Assembly: GCF_014642875.1 (NCBI RefSeq)
Contig: NZ_BMJC01000002.1
Location: 248,001-312,000 of the forward strand
DNA: 64,000 bases
Direction: 5' to 3'
Origin: Puia dinghuensis
GTDB taxonomy: Bacteria > Bacteroidota > Bacteroidia > Chitinophagales > Chitinophagaceae
Shown: in pieces, positions 24,701-34,800 of the stretch
Layout of the letters: each line of letters begins with the position of its first letter
Position numbering within the stretch: the stretch's first letter is position 1
Position numbers and translations under genes: made by a program
Notes under the pieces: generated by a model
What the model saw: only the letters and a program-made list of their open reading frames with translations
Told to the model about the DNA's origin: nothing
The model's database searches: none

Positions 24701-24825
24701 CCCACTACTCGGGATTCGACCCGGAAGTGAATTCGTATGGCAACTCCAACACCTCCCTCAATTCCGACTATAACCCCTATCCCAACATTCGGACATGGTT
24801 AGCCGGTGTTCGATTTGGATTCTAA
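21745..24825 (+). CDS. SusC/RagA-family TonB-linked glycan transporter (pair 1)
   Basis: The 1026-residue protein has a signal peptide ending near LYA-Q (residue 23), a CarboxypepD_reg-like domain (about 26-105, ITGKVISSTDNKPVIGATI), the SusC TonB-region signature (LNEVVVVGYGTTKKKDLTGA), plug domain (to about 235, ending GSRGANGVVIITTRKG) and a large barrel ending in WLAGVRFGF. It forms the outer-membrane channel for an oligosaccharide together with the SusD lipoprotein 20 bp downstream. The start could also be the ATG at 21751. It lies under a probable LacI-controlled promoter. Confidence 0.96.
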   Translation: MLMRKLLVALGMVLLLGHGLYAQVKTITGKVISSTDNKPVIGATITIEPTEGSKRRNTVAANNDGSFTLSIPNGNYILEVSAIGYEPREVSSEVFIHDNFTIRLTQAAKGLNEVVVVGYGTTKKKDLTGAFGIVQLGNPDKTPITGTSQMLEGTVAGVQVTQVNSQPGSTFQVRVRGFSSISSGSDPLYVVDDFPGADISTLNPSDIASIDVLKDASATAIFGSRGANGVVIITTRKGTGRNAVTFDMYTGFQQVARTLKMMNAPQFATYLDQVTTINNQNNNTNTPIPYTQAQINAMGPGTDWQKALFRNAPISNFNLALSSGNAEGHRYLSFNYFDQEGVVMNSGYKRGTIRFNMDHKAGNRIRIGFNSQASYDYQNKANINTNGGAGGGTILDALRASPIIPIKDSTGNYTYQNGPQPYVDILGNPIAAAALNWDHGWNIRLLTNAFGEWEVINGLKLRANFGGELLNYREDVFRPNTTYLGNSTNGYAAINTNNNYDWLQEYTATYDKTFGIHAINFVGGWTNQQYTYRSSNVTGNNLSSNSYGTDNLGVAASLTSTSNRSDNALVSGLARLNYRLLERYLLTFSWRADGSSRFGVNKKWGYFPSGAVAWRMSDEKFIQKVPSISDLKLRVSYGKTGNQDIGDYNSLTQYGTNTYYLDASRVVGISPNNIANPDLSWESTAQFDGGFDLGLFQNRISLTADYYNKKTTNLLYSVPLPSTSGFTNMIQNVGAVRNQGFEFMLTTVNLQSKNLRWVTTFNYSQNRSKILSLGGVPYQFVGSVSTSLFPSGGQASSILQVGQPMGSFYGYKFLGIWQSQADILKSGTKQNVRPGDPHYADLNGDSAITAADRTIIGHALPKFTYGFTSDLTVGRFNLFVLIQGVYGDNILNENKIEMENGTTADNKFAYVAQDSWVPGTTSNNRLPSVVSTLRRSLGVTSDLLEDGSYLRVKTVTLSYDLPLPTLTKVFRSASVYITGQNLLTLTHYSGFDPEVNSYGNSNTSLNSDYNPYPNIRTWLAGVRFGF

Positions 24826-24845
24826 ACAAACAACAGACAAATATT

Positions 24846-26297
24846 ATGACACGCCATATAACACTATTCGCCATCCTCGCCCTCATCCTCGGCTCCTGCA
24901 AAAAGGAGCTGACGGAGACGCCCTACAGCTTCCAGACACCTTCCAACTTCTATAAGACGGCCGCCGACGCCCAGTCAGCCATCAACGGCGCGCTCAGCGC
25001 ACTAACACCCCAGGCTTACTACCAGCGTACCATTTATATCATGACGGAATGCCCGGGCGACTGCCTCCAGCCGCTGCTCACCCAGAACCAGGAGCGCATC
25101 GATATGTACAAGCTGCAATACACGCCTACCAACCCGGAGATCACCAACTGGTGGCAGAACAGCTATAAGCTCATCAGCCGCGCCAACGATATCATCGCCC
25201 ATGTGCCTTCGATCAGCATGGACGTCCCAACCCGTAACCACATCCTCGGCAACGCGTACTTCCTGCGAGGCATGGCCTATTTCGATCTCGTCCGCAGCTT
25301 TGGCGACGTACCCCTCCTGCTCAAACCCATCACCAGCCCCTCGGACACCTCCCTCTTCCCCAAACGCACGGTGGCCGCAACGGTTTATAATCAAATCATC
25401 TCCGACCTGAAATACGCAGAGGCCAACTGCTTCCCCGAGCCAAAGATCCCCGCAGCCAGCAAGGGCATGGTTTCCTCCGGCGCCGCCTCGGCTATGCTCG
25501 CCAGGGTCTATCTCCAACGCGCCAGCACCGCCTGGGCCGACCCTGCCGACAACCAGAATGCGCTCACCGAATGCAACACCGTCATCAACTCCGGCGTATA
25601 CTCGCTCATGTCCGTCTACTCCGACGTCTTCAATGTAAATAAGAAATATTACCCTACGCAAACAGAAGTCATCTTCGCCGTGCAATTCGGCTCTAATGGC
25701 AGCGGGACGACCCAGAACATCACCTGTCGGATGTTCTCCCCTTCGCCATTAGGCGGCTCGGGCTCCTTTGTAGCTAACACCAATTTCTACAACAACGGCT
25801 ACCCCGTCTACGACACCATGCGCCACAACTGGAATTTAGCAAACAAAGTAGGCACAACCACCGTAACCCCCTTCATCTATAAATACCGCGACCCCTCATG
25901 GGTAGCTGGCTCCAACAACTCCCAGGTCAACTGGATCGTCCTGCGCTATGCCGACGTGCTGCTGATGCAGTCGGAAGCAAAGAACAACCTCAATCCCGCC
26001 GACCCGACAAAATTCGCCGGCATCGACGCCGTACAACAACGCGCAAAGGTCCCTGCGGCCAACCAGTTCAGCGCCACCAACGTTTCCCAGGCCAACTTCG
26101 TCGACAGCCTGCTCAAAGAACGCCAGCGCGAACTCTGCGTGGAAGGCCATCGCCGCTGGGACCTCATCCGTCTCGGCCGCTACAAACAGATCGAAGCAGG
26201 TATCGGGATGAACCTGCAGGACCATCTGCTGCTCATGCCCATCCCCCAGACCGAACTGGACGCGAACAAAAACTTGGTTCAGAACACAGGTTACTAA
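24846..26297 (+). CDS. SusD/RagB-family surface glycan-binding lipoprotein (pair 1)
   Basis: The start MTRHITLFAILALILGSC at 24846 gives a lipoprotein signal with lipobox LGSC (Cys18). An in-frame ATG 51 bases upstream lies in the susC tail. The 483-residue protein has the SusD-like N-terminal region (TPSNFYKTAADAQSAINGAL), TPR-like helices (GNAYFLRGMAYFDLVRSFGDVPLL) and the RagB C-terminal signature (LLKERQRELCVEGHRRWDLIRLGR, then LMPIPQTELDANK). It should cap the partner SusC and bind glycan at the cell surface. Confidence 0.96.
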   Translation: MTRHITLFAILALILGSCKKELTETPYSFQTPSNFYKTAADAQSAINGALSALTPQAYYQRTIYIMTECPGDCLQPLLTQNQERIDMYKLQYTPTNPEITNWWQNSYKLISRANDIIAHVPSISMDVPTRNHILGNAYFLRGMAYFDLVRSFGDVPLLLKPITSPSDTSLFPKRTVAATVYNQIISDLKYAEANCFPEPKIPAASKGMVSSGAASAMLARVYLQRASTAWADPADNQNALTECNTVINSGVYSLMSVYSDVFNVNKKYYPTQTEVIFAVQFGSNGSGTTQNITCRMFSPSPLGGSGSFVANTNFYNNGYPVYDTMRHNWNLANKVGTTTVTPFIYKYRDPSWVAGSNNSQVNWIVLRYADVLLMQSEAKNNLNPADPTKFAGIDAVQQRAKVPAANQFSATNVSQANFVDSLLKERQRELCVEGHRRWDLIRLGRYKQIEAGIGMNLQDHLLLMPIPQTELDANKNLVQNTGY

Positions 26298-26312
26298 CAT
26301 AAACCCACTTTT

Positions 26313-27224
26313 ATGCGACCTCAATTATTGAAAGTTTCCCGGGAACCCGGCCATTCCTTCAGCGTGAGGCGTGACCTCGTTCCATATATCAACAACAAAT
26401 GGCATTTTCACGCCGAAGTAGAGCTCATCCACTTCAAGAATGGGCGTGGCACCCAGTTCGTAGGCGACAACATGAAGCGCTTCAAAGCCGGTGACGTAGT
26501 ACTGGTAGGCGCCAACCTGCCTCATTACTGGCGCTTCGACGACCCCTATTTCGACGAACAGTACGAAGAGCAGACCGACGTCCGTGTAGCCCATTTCTCC
26601 GAAAATTTCTGGGGCGGCTCATTCCTCGATCTTCCGGAGAATATCCTGCTCAAAGCCCTGCTCGACAAAGCCCGCCGGGGCCTCCAGGTGGAAGGCGAAG
26701 CAAAATACCGGGTCGCCCATCTGCTCGAACGGCTCCTCGACTCCGAAGGCATGACCCGCGTCATCCTCCTCATCGAAGCCATGCACGTCCTGGCCGAATC
26801 CGACCAGCTACAGCCCCTCGCCTCCATCGGCTTCAAACATAGCCTCGGCGAGGCCGAACATCTCCGCATCAACCTCATCTATGACTACAGCCTCCGCCAC
26901 TTCCGGCGCCCCATTCAGCTGGAAGAGATAGCCGCCGTTGCTAACATCAGTCCTAATTCCTTCTGCCGGTTCTTTAAGTCCAGAACCCGCAAAACCTACT
27001 CCCGTTTCCTGCTCGAACTGCGCGTCGGCCACGCCTGCAAGCTGCTCATCGAAAACAACCTCAGTATAAAACAACTGTGTTACGAAAGCGGATTTAATAA
27101 TTTCACCAGTTTCTACAAATATTTTAAATTGATCACGGGAAAAAGCCCGCTGGGCTATCAAAAAGCCTGGGCAGCTGGAAGCTGCCCGGCCGAAGTGGCC
27201 GAAGTAGAGCTCACACAAACATAA
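26313..27224 (+). CDS. AraC-family regulator with cupin sensor domain
   Basis: The 303-residue protein has an N-terminal cupin-type domain (about 20-110, with NKWHFHAEVELIHF, FKAGDVVLVGANLPHYW) and a C-terminal double HTH of the AraC type (about 195-290): IQLEEIAAVANISPNSFCRFFKSRTRKTYSRFLLELRV, noted here only as residues 196-233, and the LCYESGFNNFTSFYKYFKLITGKSP recognition region. It lies 15 bp after SusD and 4 bp before the lyase-fusion gene, thus inside the transport operon. It likely senses a sugar from the locus and activates enzyme genes. Confidence 0.95.
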   Translation: MRPQLLKVSREPGHSFSVRRDLVPYINNKWHFHAEVELIHFKNGRGTQFVGDNMKRFKAGDVVLVGANLPHYWRFDDPYFDEQYEEQTDVRVAHFSENFWGGSFLDLPENILLKALLDKARRGLQVEGEAKYRVAHLLERLLDSEGMTRVILLIEAMHVLAESDQLQPLASIGFKHSLGEAEHLRINLIYDYSLRHFRRPIQLEEIAAVANISPNSFCRFFKSRTRKTYSRFLLELRVGHACKLLIENNLSIKQLCYESGFNNFTSFYKYFKLITGKSPLGYQKAWAAGSCPAEVAEVELTQT

Positions 27225-27228
27225 TAAC

Positions 27229-29193
27229 ATGAAAAAATTATGCTGGGCATTTGCCCTTATCCTCCCATCCCTCTCACAGGCACAGACGAATGCTCACTTT
27301 CTTGAAAAACTATGGGAGACCGACACCATCGTCGCCATCCCCGAATCCGTCCTGCCCAACGCCACAAACACCGGACTATATGTCTCCCTCATCGATGGCG
27401 GCGGCTGGGATGTAGATGGCAAAGGTGGCGTAGGAAAGCTCAGCCTCGACGGCAAACACTACACGCCCGGCTGGATCACCGGCCTCAACGCGCCAAAAGG
27501 GCTGGGCCGCTTCGGCAACAGACTCTATGTCGCCGACATCAGCAACGTAGTAGTCATCGACATCGCAAAAGGGGCTATTGAAAAAAAGATTGACATCGCC
27601 GGCGCCAACGGCCTCAACGATATCACGGTCGATGCTAACGGCATCGTATATGTATCCGACTCGAAAGCCGGTAAGGTCTATCGCATCGAAAGGGACGTCC
27701 CCCAGCTGTACATGGACAACCTGGCCGGGGCCAACGGGCTCAAAGCCACAAAAGCCGGGCTCTACATCCTTGCCAATAAAGCCGTTTTGCTCGCCGACGC
27801 CCACAAGCAGCTGAAAACGATCACCACCCTCCCCAACGGCGGCGATGGAGTGGAAGAAGCCGGCGACGGCGACCTCATCGTCAGTGAATGGATTGGCTTT
27901 GTCTACTATGTCTATGCCGACGGCCGTAAAGAGCTGCTGCTCGATAGACAAAAGGAGAAAAAGAACACCGCCGACATCCACTACGACATCCCAACCAAAA
28001 CCCTGTACATCCCTGGCTTCAACACAAAGACGGTTTCGGCCTGGCGCCTCATCGATGCCAACCGCGCCGCCTCCCTTCTCTGGAATGACAATCGCCTCGC
28101 CACCCTGCGACAAAAAGCCCAGACCAGCGACGCAAACGCAACACAGCTCATCGCCCAGCTCCGCACCCAGGCCGACCACCTCCTGCAACTACCCCTCACC
28201 TCCGTCATGGACAAGGATGTCACGCCTCCCAGCGGTAACAAGCATGACTACATGAGCCACGCCCCCTATTACTGGTACGATAGCAGCAAACCCAACGGCC
28301 TGCCCTACATCCGCCACGACGGCCGCCGCAATCCCGAGATCTACAAGATTACCGATCATCGCAACCTGGGCGAACTGGGCGGTAATGTCCAAACCCTCAC
28401 CCTGGCCTGGTACCTCAGCGGCGACGACCGCTATTGCACAAAAGCCACCCAATTGCTCCGCCACTGGTTCCTCGACGAAGCCACCCGCATGAACCCCAAC
28501 CTCGAATACGCCCAGGGGATACCCGGTATCAACACCGGGCGTGGCACCGGCATCATCGAGACCATCCCCCTCATCGGCATCGCCCAGGCAGCCCTCCTGC
28601 TGGAAGGCTCGACAGCCTGGACAACTACCGACGCAAAAGCCCTCCGCTCCTGGTATACCCAATACCTCGACTGGATGCTCTCCAGCAACAACGGCACACA
28701 AGAGCACAACGCCACCAACAACCACGGAACGTGGTTCCTCGCCCAGGCAACCGCCTGCGCCCTCTACATCGGTGACGCCGCCAAAGCCCGCATGCTGGCC
28801 GAAGAAGGAAAAGCCAAGATGGACCACCAGATCGAAGTCGACGGCAAAATGCCCGAAGAGCTTGCCCGCACCAACGGCCTGGGCTATAGCACCTATAACC
28901 TGCAGGCCTTCTTCACCCTCGCCCATCTCGCCGGTCACACCGGCGTCGATCTCTGGCAGTACAAAGACCAGCAGCAGGGCAGCATCCGCATCGCCTTCGA
29001 CTGGCTCATCCCCTATGCCCTCGACCAAAAGAAATGGGAATACCAACAGATCAGCGCCTATAACAAGGACGAACTCTACGCACTCCTGCTGCAGGCTTAT
29101 CCGGTCTACTCCGACCAGAAATATCTCGCCGACGCCCGGCTCATCTACCCCAATGGTGGCAACCCCGTCACCGAGATCACCTGGGGTCTCTGA
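27229..29193 (+). CDS. Fusion of SMP-30-like beta-propeller and alginate lyase-family domain
   Basis: The 654-residue protein has a signal peptide (cleavage near SQA-Q, residue 19). Residues about 22-280 form a six-bladed SMP-30/NHL-like propeller (GVGKLSLDGKHYTPGWITGL; NRLYVADISNVVVIDI; GLNDITVDANGIVYVSDSKAGKVYRI). Residues about 284-640 are an alginate lyase-family (PF05426) alpha/alpha toroid with DYMSHAPYYWYD, MNPNLEYAQGIPGINTGRG, NNHGTW (497-502) and YSTYNLQA (553-560), the expected active-site regions. The two parts join without a linker. The lyase probably cleaves uronate-containing oligosaccharides; propeller function is unknown. It follows the AraC gene by 4 bp. Confidence 0.88.
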   Translation: MKKLCWAFALILPSLSQAQTNAHFLEKLWETDTIVAIPESVLPNATNTGLYVSLIDGGGWDVDGKGGVGKLSLDGKHYTPGWITGLNAPKGLGRFGNRLYVADISNVVVIDIAKGAIEKKIDIAGANGLNDITVDANGIVYVSDSKAGKVYRIERDVPQLYMDNLAGANGLKATKAGLYILANKAVLLADAHKQLKTITTLPNGGDGVEEAGDGDLIVSEWIGFVYYVYADGRKELLLDRQKEKKNTADIHYDIPTKTLYIPGFNTKTVSAWRLIDANRAASLLWNDNRLATLRQKAQTSDANATQLIAQLRTQADHLLQLPLTSVMDKDVTPPSGNKHDYMSHAPYYWYDSSKPNGLPYIRHDGRRNPEIYKITDHRNLGELGGNVQTLTLAWYLSGDDRYCTKATQLLRHWFLDEATRMNPNLEYAQGIPGINTGRGTGIIETIPLIGIAQAALLLEGSTAWTTTDAKALRSWYTQYLDWMLSSNNGTQEHNATNNHGTWFLAQATACALYIGDAAKARMLAEEGKAKMDHQIEVDGKMPEELARTNGLGYSTYNLQAFFTLAHLAGHTGVDLWQYKDQQQGSIRIAFDWLIPYALDQKKWEYQQISAYNKDELYALLLQAYPVYSDQKYLADARLIYPNGGNPVTEITWGL

Positions 29194-29280
29194 ATTCTCC
29201 TGTTTTCTTCGTATCTTCTCCCCACTTCTTCTCATTCCCGCGATCCTCCCCTGTGATCTTAATCACCAAAACACCTTATT

Positions 29281-31788
29281 ATGAAAAGCGCTCTACCCTT
29301 CATTGCAGCGACCCTGCTGTCTTTATCTTTCCATTCCGTCAACGCTCAGATCAAAGGCGACCCATCATTCCCGGGAGTAGCCGCTGGTGCCACCGTTGAA
29401 AAATCTTCTTCGACGCTGAGCCCCGATCTGCAAAAGCTCGCAACACCCCCAAAAAAGGCTGCTGCCGCCATCGGCAAACCTATACCTCCGGGTGTCGGTG
29501 AATACACCGGCTATCTGCAGCTGAAAGGGAATAACGTATTGGTCGACGTTACAGCTAAGGAAGACATCGCCTCGGCAAAGGCCGAACTCCAGCAGCTGGG
29601 CGCCACCGTCATCTCCACCTATGGTCGTGTCATCTCGGCATCCATCCCCATCAGCGCCCTGCCCCAGCTGGAAGGCTCCGCCACCATCCGCTTCGTCCGC
29701 CCCGCCTATAAGCCGATGCATGTAGGAGTCCGCTATGCCGCGGCCGCTGGCCCAAAACCCGCACCCGTGATCAGCCAGGGCGACACCGCTCAACTGTCCT
29801 ATCTCGCCCGGAAGCAATACCGTGTCAACGGCAGCGGCGTAAAAGTCGGCGTCCTCTCGGACAGCTATAACAATCTCGGGACGGCAGACATCGGTGTAGA
29901 CCACGGCGAACTGCCAGGACATGGCAATCCCTTTGGATTTAAGACCCCGGTACAGGTGCTCGAAGACCTCGACAGCGGGGGCACCGACGAAGGCCGCGCC
30001 ATGATGGAGATCCTCCACTCGGTAGCACCCGGCTCCACCCTCGCCTTCCACACCGCCGACAAAGGCCAGGCCGACTTCGCCAACGGCATCCTCCAGTTAG
30101 CAAGCGTGGGTTGTTCGGTCATCGGTGACGACGTCTTCTATTTCGCAGAACCCTTCTTCCAGGACGGCATCCTCGCCCAGGCGGTGGATGAAGCAAAAAA
30201 GCGCGGCGTCACCTATTTCTCCGCGGCCGGCAACGAAAGCATCCGCTCGTATACAAGCCCCTACCGGGCCACCAACGTCGAACCCCTCGGCCCGGGCTTT
30301 GGCACCGCGCATAATTTCAGCGGACCCGGCGCCCCGCCCCGTTACTTCCAGCCCATCTATATTCCAACAGGCGGCATCTTCATCACCTCCTTCCAATGGG
30401 ACCAGTCCTCTTTCACCGCCAGCGGCGTCGGCGACTCCACCGACATGGACATCTATCTGCTGGATAACCAGGGCAACATCGTCGCAGCCGGCAACTCCAA
30501 CAACCTGGCCAGCGGCGACCCCATCGAGGTCTTTGGCTACCAAAACCTCACCAAGAATGTTACTTTCTACCTGGTGATCGTGAAATTTGCCGGTATCGAT
30601 CCGCAAAACCTGAAATATATTCTCTATGACGATGCCCTCTTCTATCTGACGAAGCCGCCGATCCCTGGCATCCTCACCCCCTCCCTCGTAGGCCATACAA
30701 AAGCAGCGGGGGCCATCTCCGTAGGCGCAGCCTACTATCAGCAAACCCCACCCTATGGCGTCAATCCACCTGTCCTGGAAGGCTTTTCCTCTGTCGGCGG
30801 CGTTCCCAACTACTATGACATAGAAGGCAACCGCATCGCCCCGCTCATCCGGAAGAAACCCGAGATCGTAGCGCCCGACGGCGTCTTCACGTCTTTCTTC
30901 AACCCCTTCAACGAAACTATTCCTCCGGGCTCCTACCCGCAATTCTTCGGAACGTCCGCCGCCACCCCTCATGCCGCGGGCGTGGCCGCGCTGATGATCG
31001 ACGCCCAGCGGCTGCATACCATCACCCCCTCGCAGATAAAAGGGGTCATGGAATCCAACACCTGGGGCATGGTCGACCCCTATACACCGGGTTCCGCAAC
31101 GGGCTTCAACTTCGCCGCGGGCTACGGCCTCATAAAAGCAACCGGCGCCGTGGGCGAAGTAAAATTCCCCAACGCCTATGTCCAGGCGCTGCAGCTGCAA
31201 CCGCTGTGCTCACCCGATCCGTCGAAGACCCGTAATTTCCAGATCACCAATCCCAACCCCTTCGAGGTGCAAGTCTCCTGGTTCGTCATCGGCTCAGATC
31301 AGCGGGGTAGCTTTACCATGCAACCCGGCGACACCACTTTCTCGACGACAGCGTTGTACTATCGTGGCGGACCGCTGCCTGTCATCGCTGGCATCACCTG
31401 GCAGGATAACTTCGAGTTTCCCCATCTCGGCCTGGCCTATAGTACCAGGGCGCAATGTGGTAAAGACTCCGTCTCCGCCGCCAACAGCGACGCCCTCGGC
31501 GCAACCACGGCCACCGGCAAGTCCTTCGCAGCCGGCGCCAAACCCACCATCGCTGAAGTCTCTCCCAACCCCTCCACCGGCCTTTTCCGGCTCTACCTGT
31601 CGCTTGACCAGCCCCAAAACATCATCCTCACCCTCTATAGCGCCGACGGCCGCGAACTCCAAACCCAACGCGTAGCCGCCGCCACCAGCGTCATCGACAT
31701 CGACGCCACCGCCTACCGCCCCGGCATCTACTTCCTGAAGATCATCCAGGGCAGCGAAGTCAAAACCATAAAACTCATGAAACAATAA
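29281..31788 (+). CDS. Subtilisin/sedolisin-like serine peptidase with T9SS sorting domain
   Basis: The 835-residue protein has a signal peptide (residues 1-22) and a propeptide-like region up to about 165. Its peptidase domain (about 180-620) has an Asp motif (VGVLSDSYN, D194), a position where subtilisins carry HGTH but which here reads DEGRAMMEIL (E237), a GDD motif (D283/D284) and the Ser motif GTSAATPHAAG (S559). This Glu/Asp/Ser set resembles the S53-like group of the S8 fold rather than classical subtilisins. A C-terminal sorting domain (VSPNPSTGLFRLYL to IKLMKQ) predicts T9SS export. It follows the lyase fusion by 87 bp; its role in the locus is unclear. Confidence 0.88.
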   Translation: MKSALPFIAATLLSLSFHSVNAQIKGDPSFPGVAAGATVEKSSSTLSPDLQKLATPPKKAAAAIGKPIPPGVGEYTGYLQLKGNNVLVDVTAKEDIASAKAELQQLGATVISTYGRVISASIPISALPQLEGSATIRFVRPAYKPMHVGVRYAAAAGPKPAPVISQGDTAQLSYLARKQYRVNGSGVKVGVLSDSYNNLGTADIGVDHGELPGHGNPFGFKTPVQVLEDLDSGGTDEGRAMMEILHSVAPGSTLAFHTADKGQADFANGILQLASVGCSVIGDDVFYFAEPFFQDGILAQAVDEAKKRGVTYFSAAGNESIRSYTSPYRATNVEPLGPGFGTAHNFSGPGAPPRYFQPIYIPTGGIFITSFQWDQSSFTASGVGDSTDMDIYLLDNQGNIVAAGNSNNLASGDPIEVFGYQNLTKNVTFYLVIVKFAGIDPQNLKYILYDDALFYLTKPPIPGILTPSLVGHTKAAGAISVGAAYYQQTPPYGVNPPVLEGFSSVGGVPNYYDIEGNRIAPLIRKKPEIVAPDGVFTSFFNPFNETIPPGSYPQFFGTSAATPHAAGVAALMIDAQRLHTITPSQIKGVMESNTWGMVDPYTPGSATGFNFAAGYGLIKATGAVGEVKFPNAYVQALQLQPLCSPDPSKTRNFQITNPNPFEVQVSWFVIGSDQRGSFTMQPGDTTFSTTALYYRGGPLPVIAGITWQDNFEFPHLGLAYSTRAQCGKDSVSAANSDALGATTATGKSFAAGAKPTIAEVSPNPSTGLFRLYLSLDQPQNIILTLYSADGRELQTQRVAAATSVIDIDATAYRPGIYFLKIIQGSEVKTIKLMKQ

Positions 31789-31797
31789 ACCCCATTA

Positions 31798-31828
31798 GGA
31801 GAACGGACAATTAGTCCGTTCTCCTTTT
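31798..31828 (+). terminator. Terminator after the peptidase gene
   Basis: The perfect 11-bp stem GGAGAACGGAC (31798-31808) pairs with 31814-31824 around a 5-nt loop and is followed by TTTT. The loop contains the TAA stop of the convergent GH97-GH28 gene. Confidence 0.85.
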
Positions 31829-34800
31829 CACCCCCTCCTGCGTCACCCCAACCACATCATCAAACAGAAACGCCGGGCGCGCCTCCGGGCTCATATAGCT
31901 CACCTCCACATCACGCATGTGCAACTGCTTTACGTGCCGCACAAAAAATCCGTATGCCGGCATCACCCCAAACCGATAGGGCTCGGGATAATCTTTTTCA
32001 TACTCAGGAACCTTCCGGGCCGCCATCTCCGCCGTCCCTCCCCCCTTATAATAGATGCGGATATCATTCATCCGCAGGTCTTCGATGGGATGCCCCGGTA
32101 TCCCGCTGATGATACAGCCATGCCGGTGATCTGCGTTGTAGACAACGATATTGCTCAGGATGATCCGCCGGCAGGCGCCCACCGCCATACTATCCGGTGC
32201 CCGCATCCGCGCGCCCAAGCGAATAAAAATGGGCGCGTTGACAATATCCCGCATCGTGATATTGCTGATGGTGACATCCTCCAGCAAACCGCCATCCACC
32301 GTTTCCAATGCCAGCCCCCGCGAATAGTCAAACACACAATTGGTGATGGTGATATTCTTAAACCCGCCATTGGACTCTGTTCCCATCTTTATCCGCCCTG
32401 TGGTCGTACTGTCGCTGTATCGCCGATAATTCCGCGTAAACGTCCCATCCAGCAGACTCCCAAGATCATATCCGCTAACCTGGCAATTCGTGATCGTCAC
32501 GTTCTCACAAGCCCGCGCATAACCGAGTCCAAACGAACTCTTCAGGCATATCCCGTCATCAAACGGCGAATTCACCGTACAATTGGACACCCGCACATTC
32601 TTACAACAGTCGATGTCAAAGCCATCGCGATCGGTGTCCACCTTCATATTGTCCAGCGTGAGATTGTCGACACCGGTGGCAAGCAAGGCAAAATGCCCGC
32701 CATGCAGCACCGAAACATCACGTATTATCACATTATAACAAAGCTTCAGCGCAATGGTCTTGTTGCCGCCGCCTTCCGGAACATTGGTGCTCCGCGTAAG
32801 CCCCCTGCCCCAGATGCGACCCGGCCCCATAATGGAAATATCATGCAAGCCCTCGCCATAGATAAGACTGTTCATCCAATGGCTGTGGCCAAAATCCTGG
32901 TATTGGCTAAAGGCGTTGGGCTCGGGTGGATCATAACCCTTTTTGTCGACAGGCTCGGCCGCGATAAGCGTAGCGCCCTGCTCGAGATAAAGACAAATAT
33001 TGCTTTTCAGATGAATCGTATAGGAGAGATAATTGCCTGCCGGGAAGTACACCTGTCCGCCACCGGAAGCCGCTGCGACATCGATAGCCCGTTCGATTGC
33101 GTCGCGGTCGTTGGTCTTTCCATCCCCGCGGGCGCCAAAATCCCGCACACTATATACCGCGCCGGCAGCAACCGGCTCAACCATCTTCGCCAGCCATCCC
33201 CCACCCGCCGCCAGATCGAGCTCTACCACATCATCCGGCGAATACGACACGCGGCTCCGTTCGACACCCTCGATGCCCCCCGACGAATCCGTCTTCCCAC
33301 CCACCGGATCACTCGCAATCATCGCCTCCACTCTCCCCCCATCGCCAACCGTCTTCCGCAAAAAATCCAGCGGTATCCGCACCTTCCCCGGCGTAGCCCC
33401 ATTCATCACCGCCACAAACCATTCCTTCCCCTTCCGCCGCGCAAAAGCCGCCAGCTTCCCGATCTCCGACCCCGGCAACACCACCGTCTCATCATATGCC
33501 GAAGGAATCGCCCGGATAAGGTCTACCGCCGGACTCGCCAGCAGTTTCTCCGGATCCGCCGCATACGTCAGCATCGGCTCCCCGCCAAGGATAACGGCGC
33601 TGGCTATCTGATTAACCGTAGAAGTATTCCTCCGCCGCTCGCCAAAATGGACAACAGTATATTCCGCCGGCCCGGCCAGCAACCGGGTAAAAGGTAGTGT
33701 CGTCTCATGCGTCGCCCTGTCCGCCAGCCGGCTCGATTCCATCCCTCGCACCGCCTCCCTCGTCATCTCATTGGGGAAGGTCCGCGACAACCCTGTCGGC
33801 TTGTTGCTGCCATGAAAATCGACAAGCAATCCAAGCGCAGCCGTCTCTCGCAAAATGGCGTCATACAGATCGACCACCTCCTTTGCCTCATGATCGAAAA
33901 AATCGATCTTCAGTCCCGCAACCCCCAGATCATGACAATGCTGAAAAAGGGCCTTTCGCGCTACCGTATCATGTAACTCTTTGCTATGCACCCAAAGCCA
34001 GATGCCTACATTCCGCTTGCGCGAATAATCGACAAGATCCTTCAACTGCTCATCCGTCCATTTACGCCAGAAACCCTCCAGGATATTATACTCGAACCCC
34101 AGTCGGGCCGCCTCATCCGTAAATTGCTTCATCACCTCCGGCGTCCCATCGCCACCGCCATCGAGATACTTCCACACCGCACGACCGGGCCGCAACCACG
34201 TCGTATGCACCCCCTCCGGGAAAAACGCCGGGTCCGGCGGCGGACAGAGATCGTGCAACAGATCGCTGTTCACCATCGTGTTCAGATCTTTGCCGATGAT
34301 CATCGTCCGCCAGGGAGTGGCTATCGTCCCCCTGACAACGGCTGGCTTCGCCAGCCTGGCCACATCATCGGCTGAATAGCGCAACACAAAAGGATGAGAA
34401 GCCGGCTGGTGGCTTGCCAGTCTTACCACCAAACCGGCTTTCCCATCGGATTGCAACACCATCCCACTATAGCGTTGCAGATCAGCCTCCGTGATTGCCA
34501 TATAAAACCCCGAAGGTAACTTTAGCGTGGCAGGTGGGGCAACCCACTGCTCCGCCTGCACATCTGCGAGTCGTTTCTTTACGTACTCGCCCTCATAGTG
34601 ACCCGTAATATCGTGATACCAGATAGTCGCATCCCCCGGCAGCCGGAAAACCGTGGCTTCATCCGGGATCCGCTCAACCGCAGGTCCTCCCGGAACGACG
34701 ATCCTGTACGCCGCCCCGTCATTAAACACCCGAATCTCCAGCGTAAAAGCCGTCTTACCCTTCACAAGCTGCAACGTCAGCCCATTGCAATCATTCACCG

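Noticed and set aside
31919-33697. 592-residue open frame antisense to the GH97-GH28 fusion
   Set aside because: Composition (Arg, His, Pro, Ile) and lack of motifs mark it as a shadow; the minus strand encodes complete GH domains.
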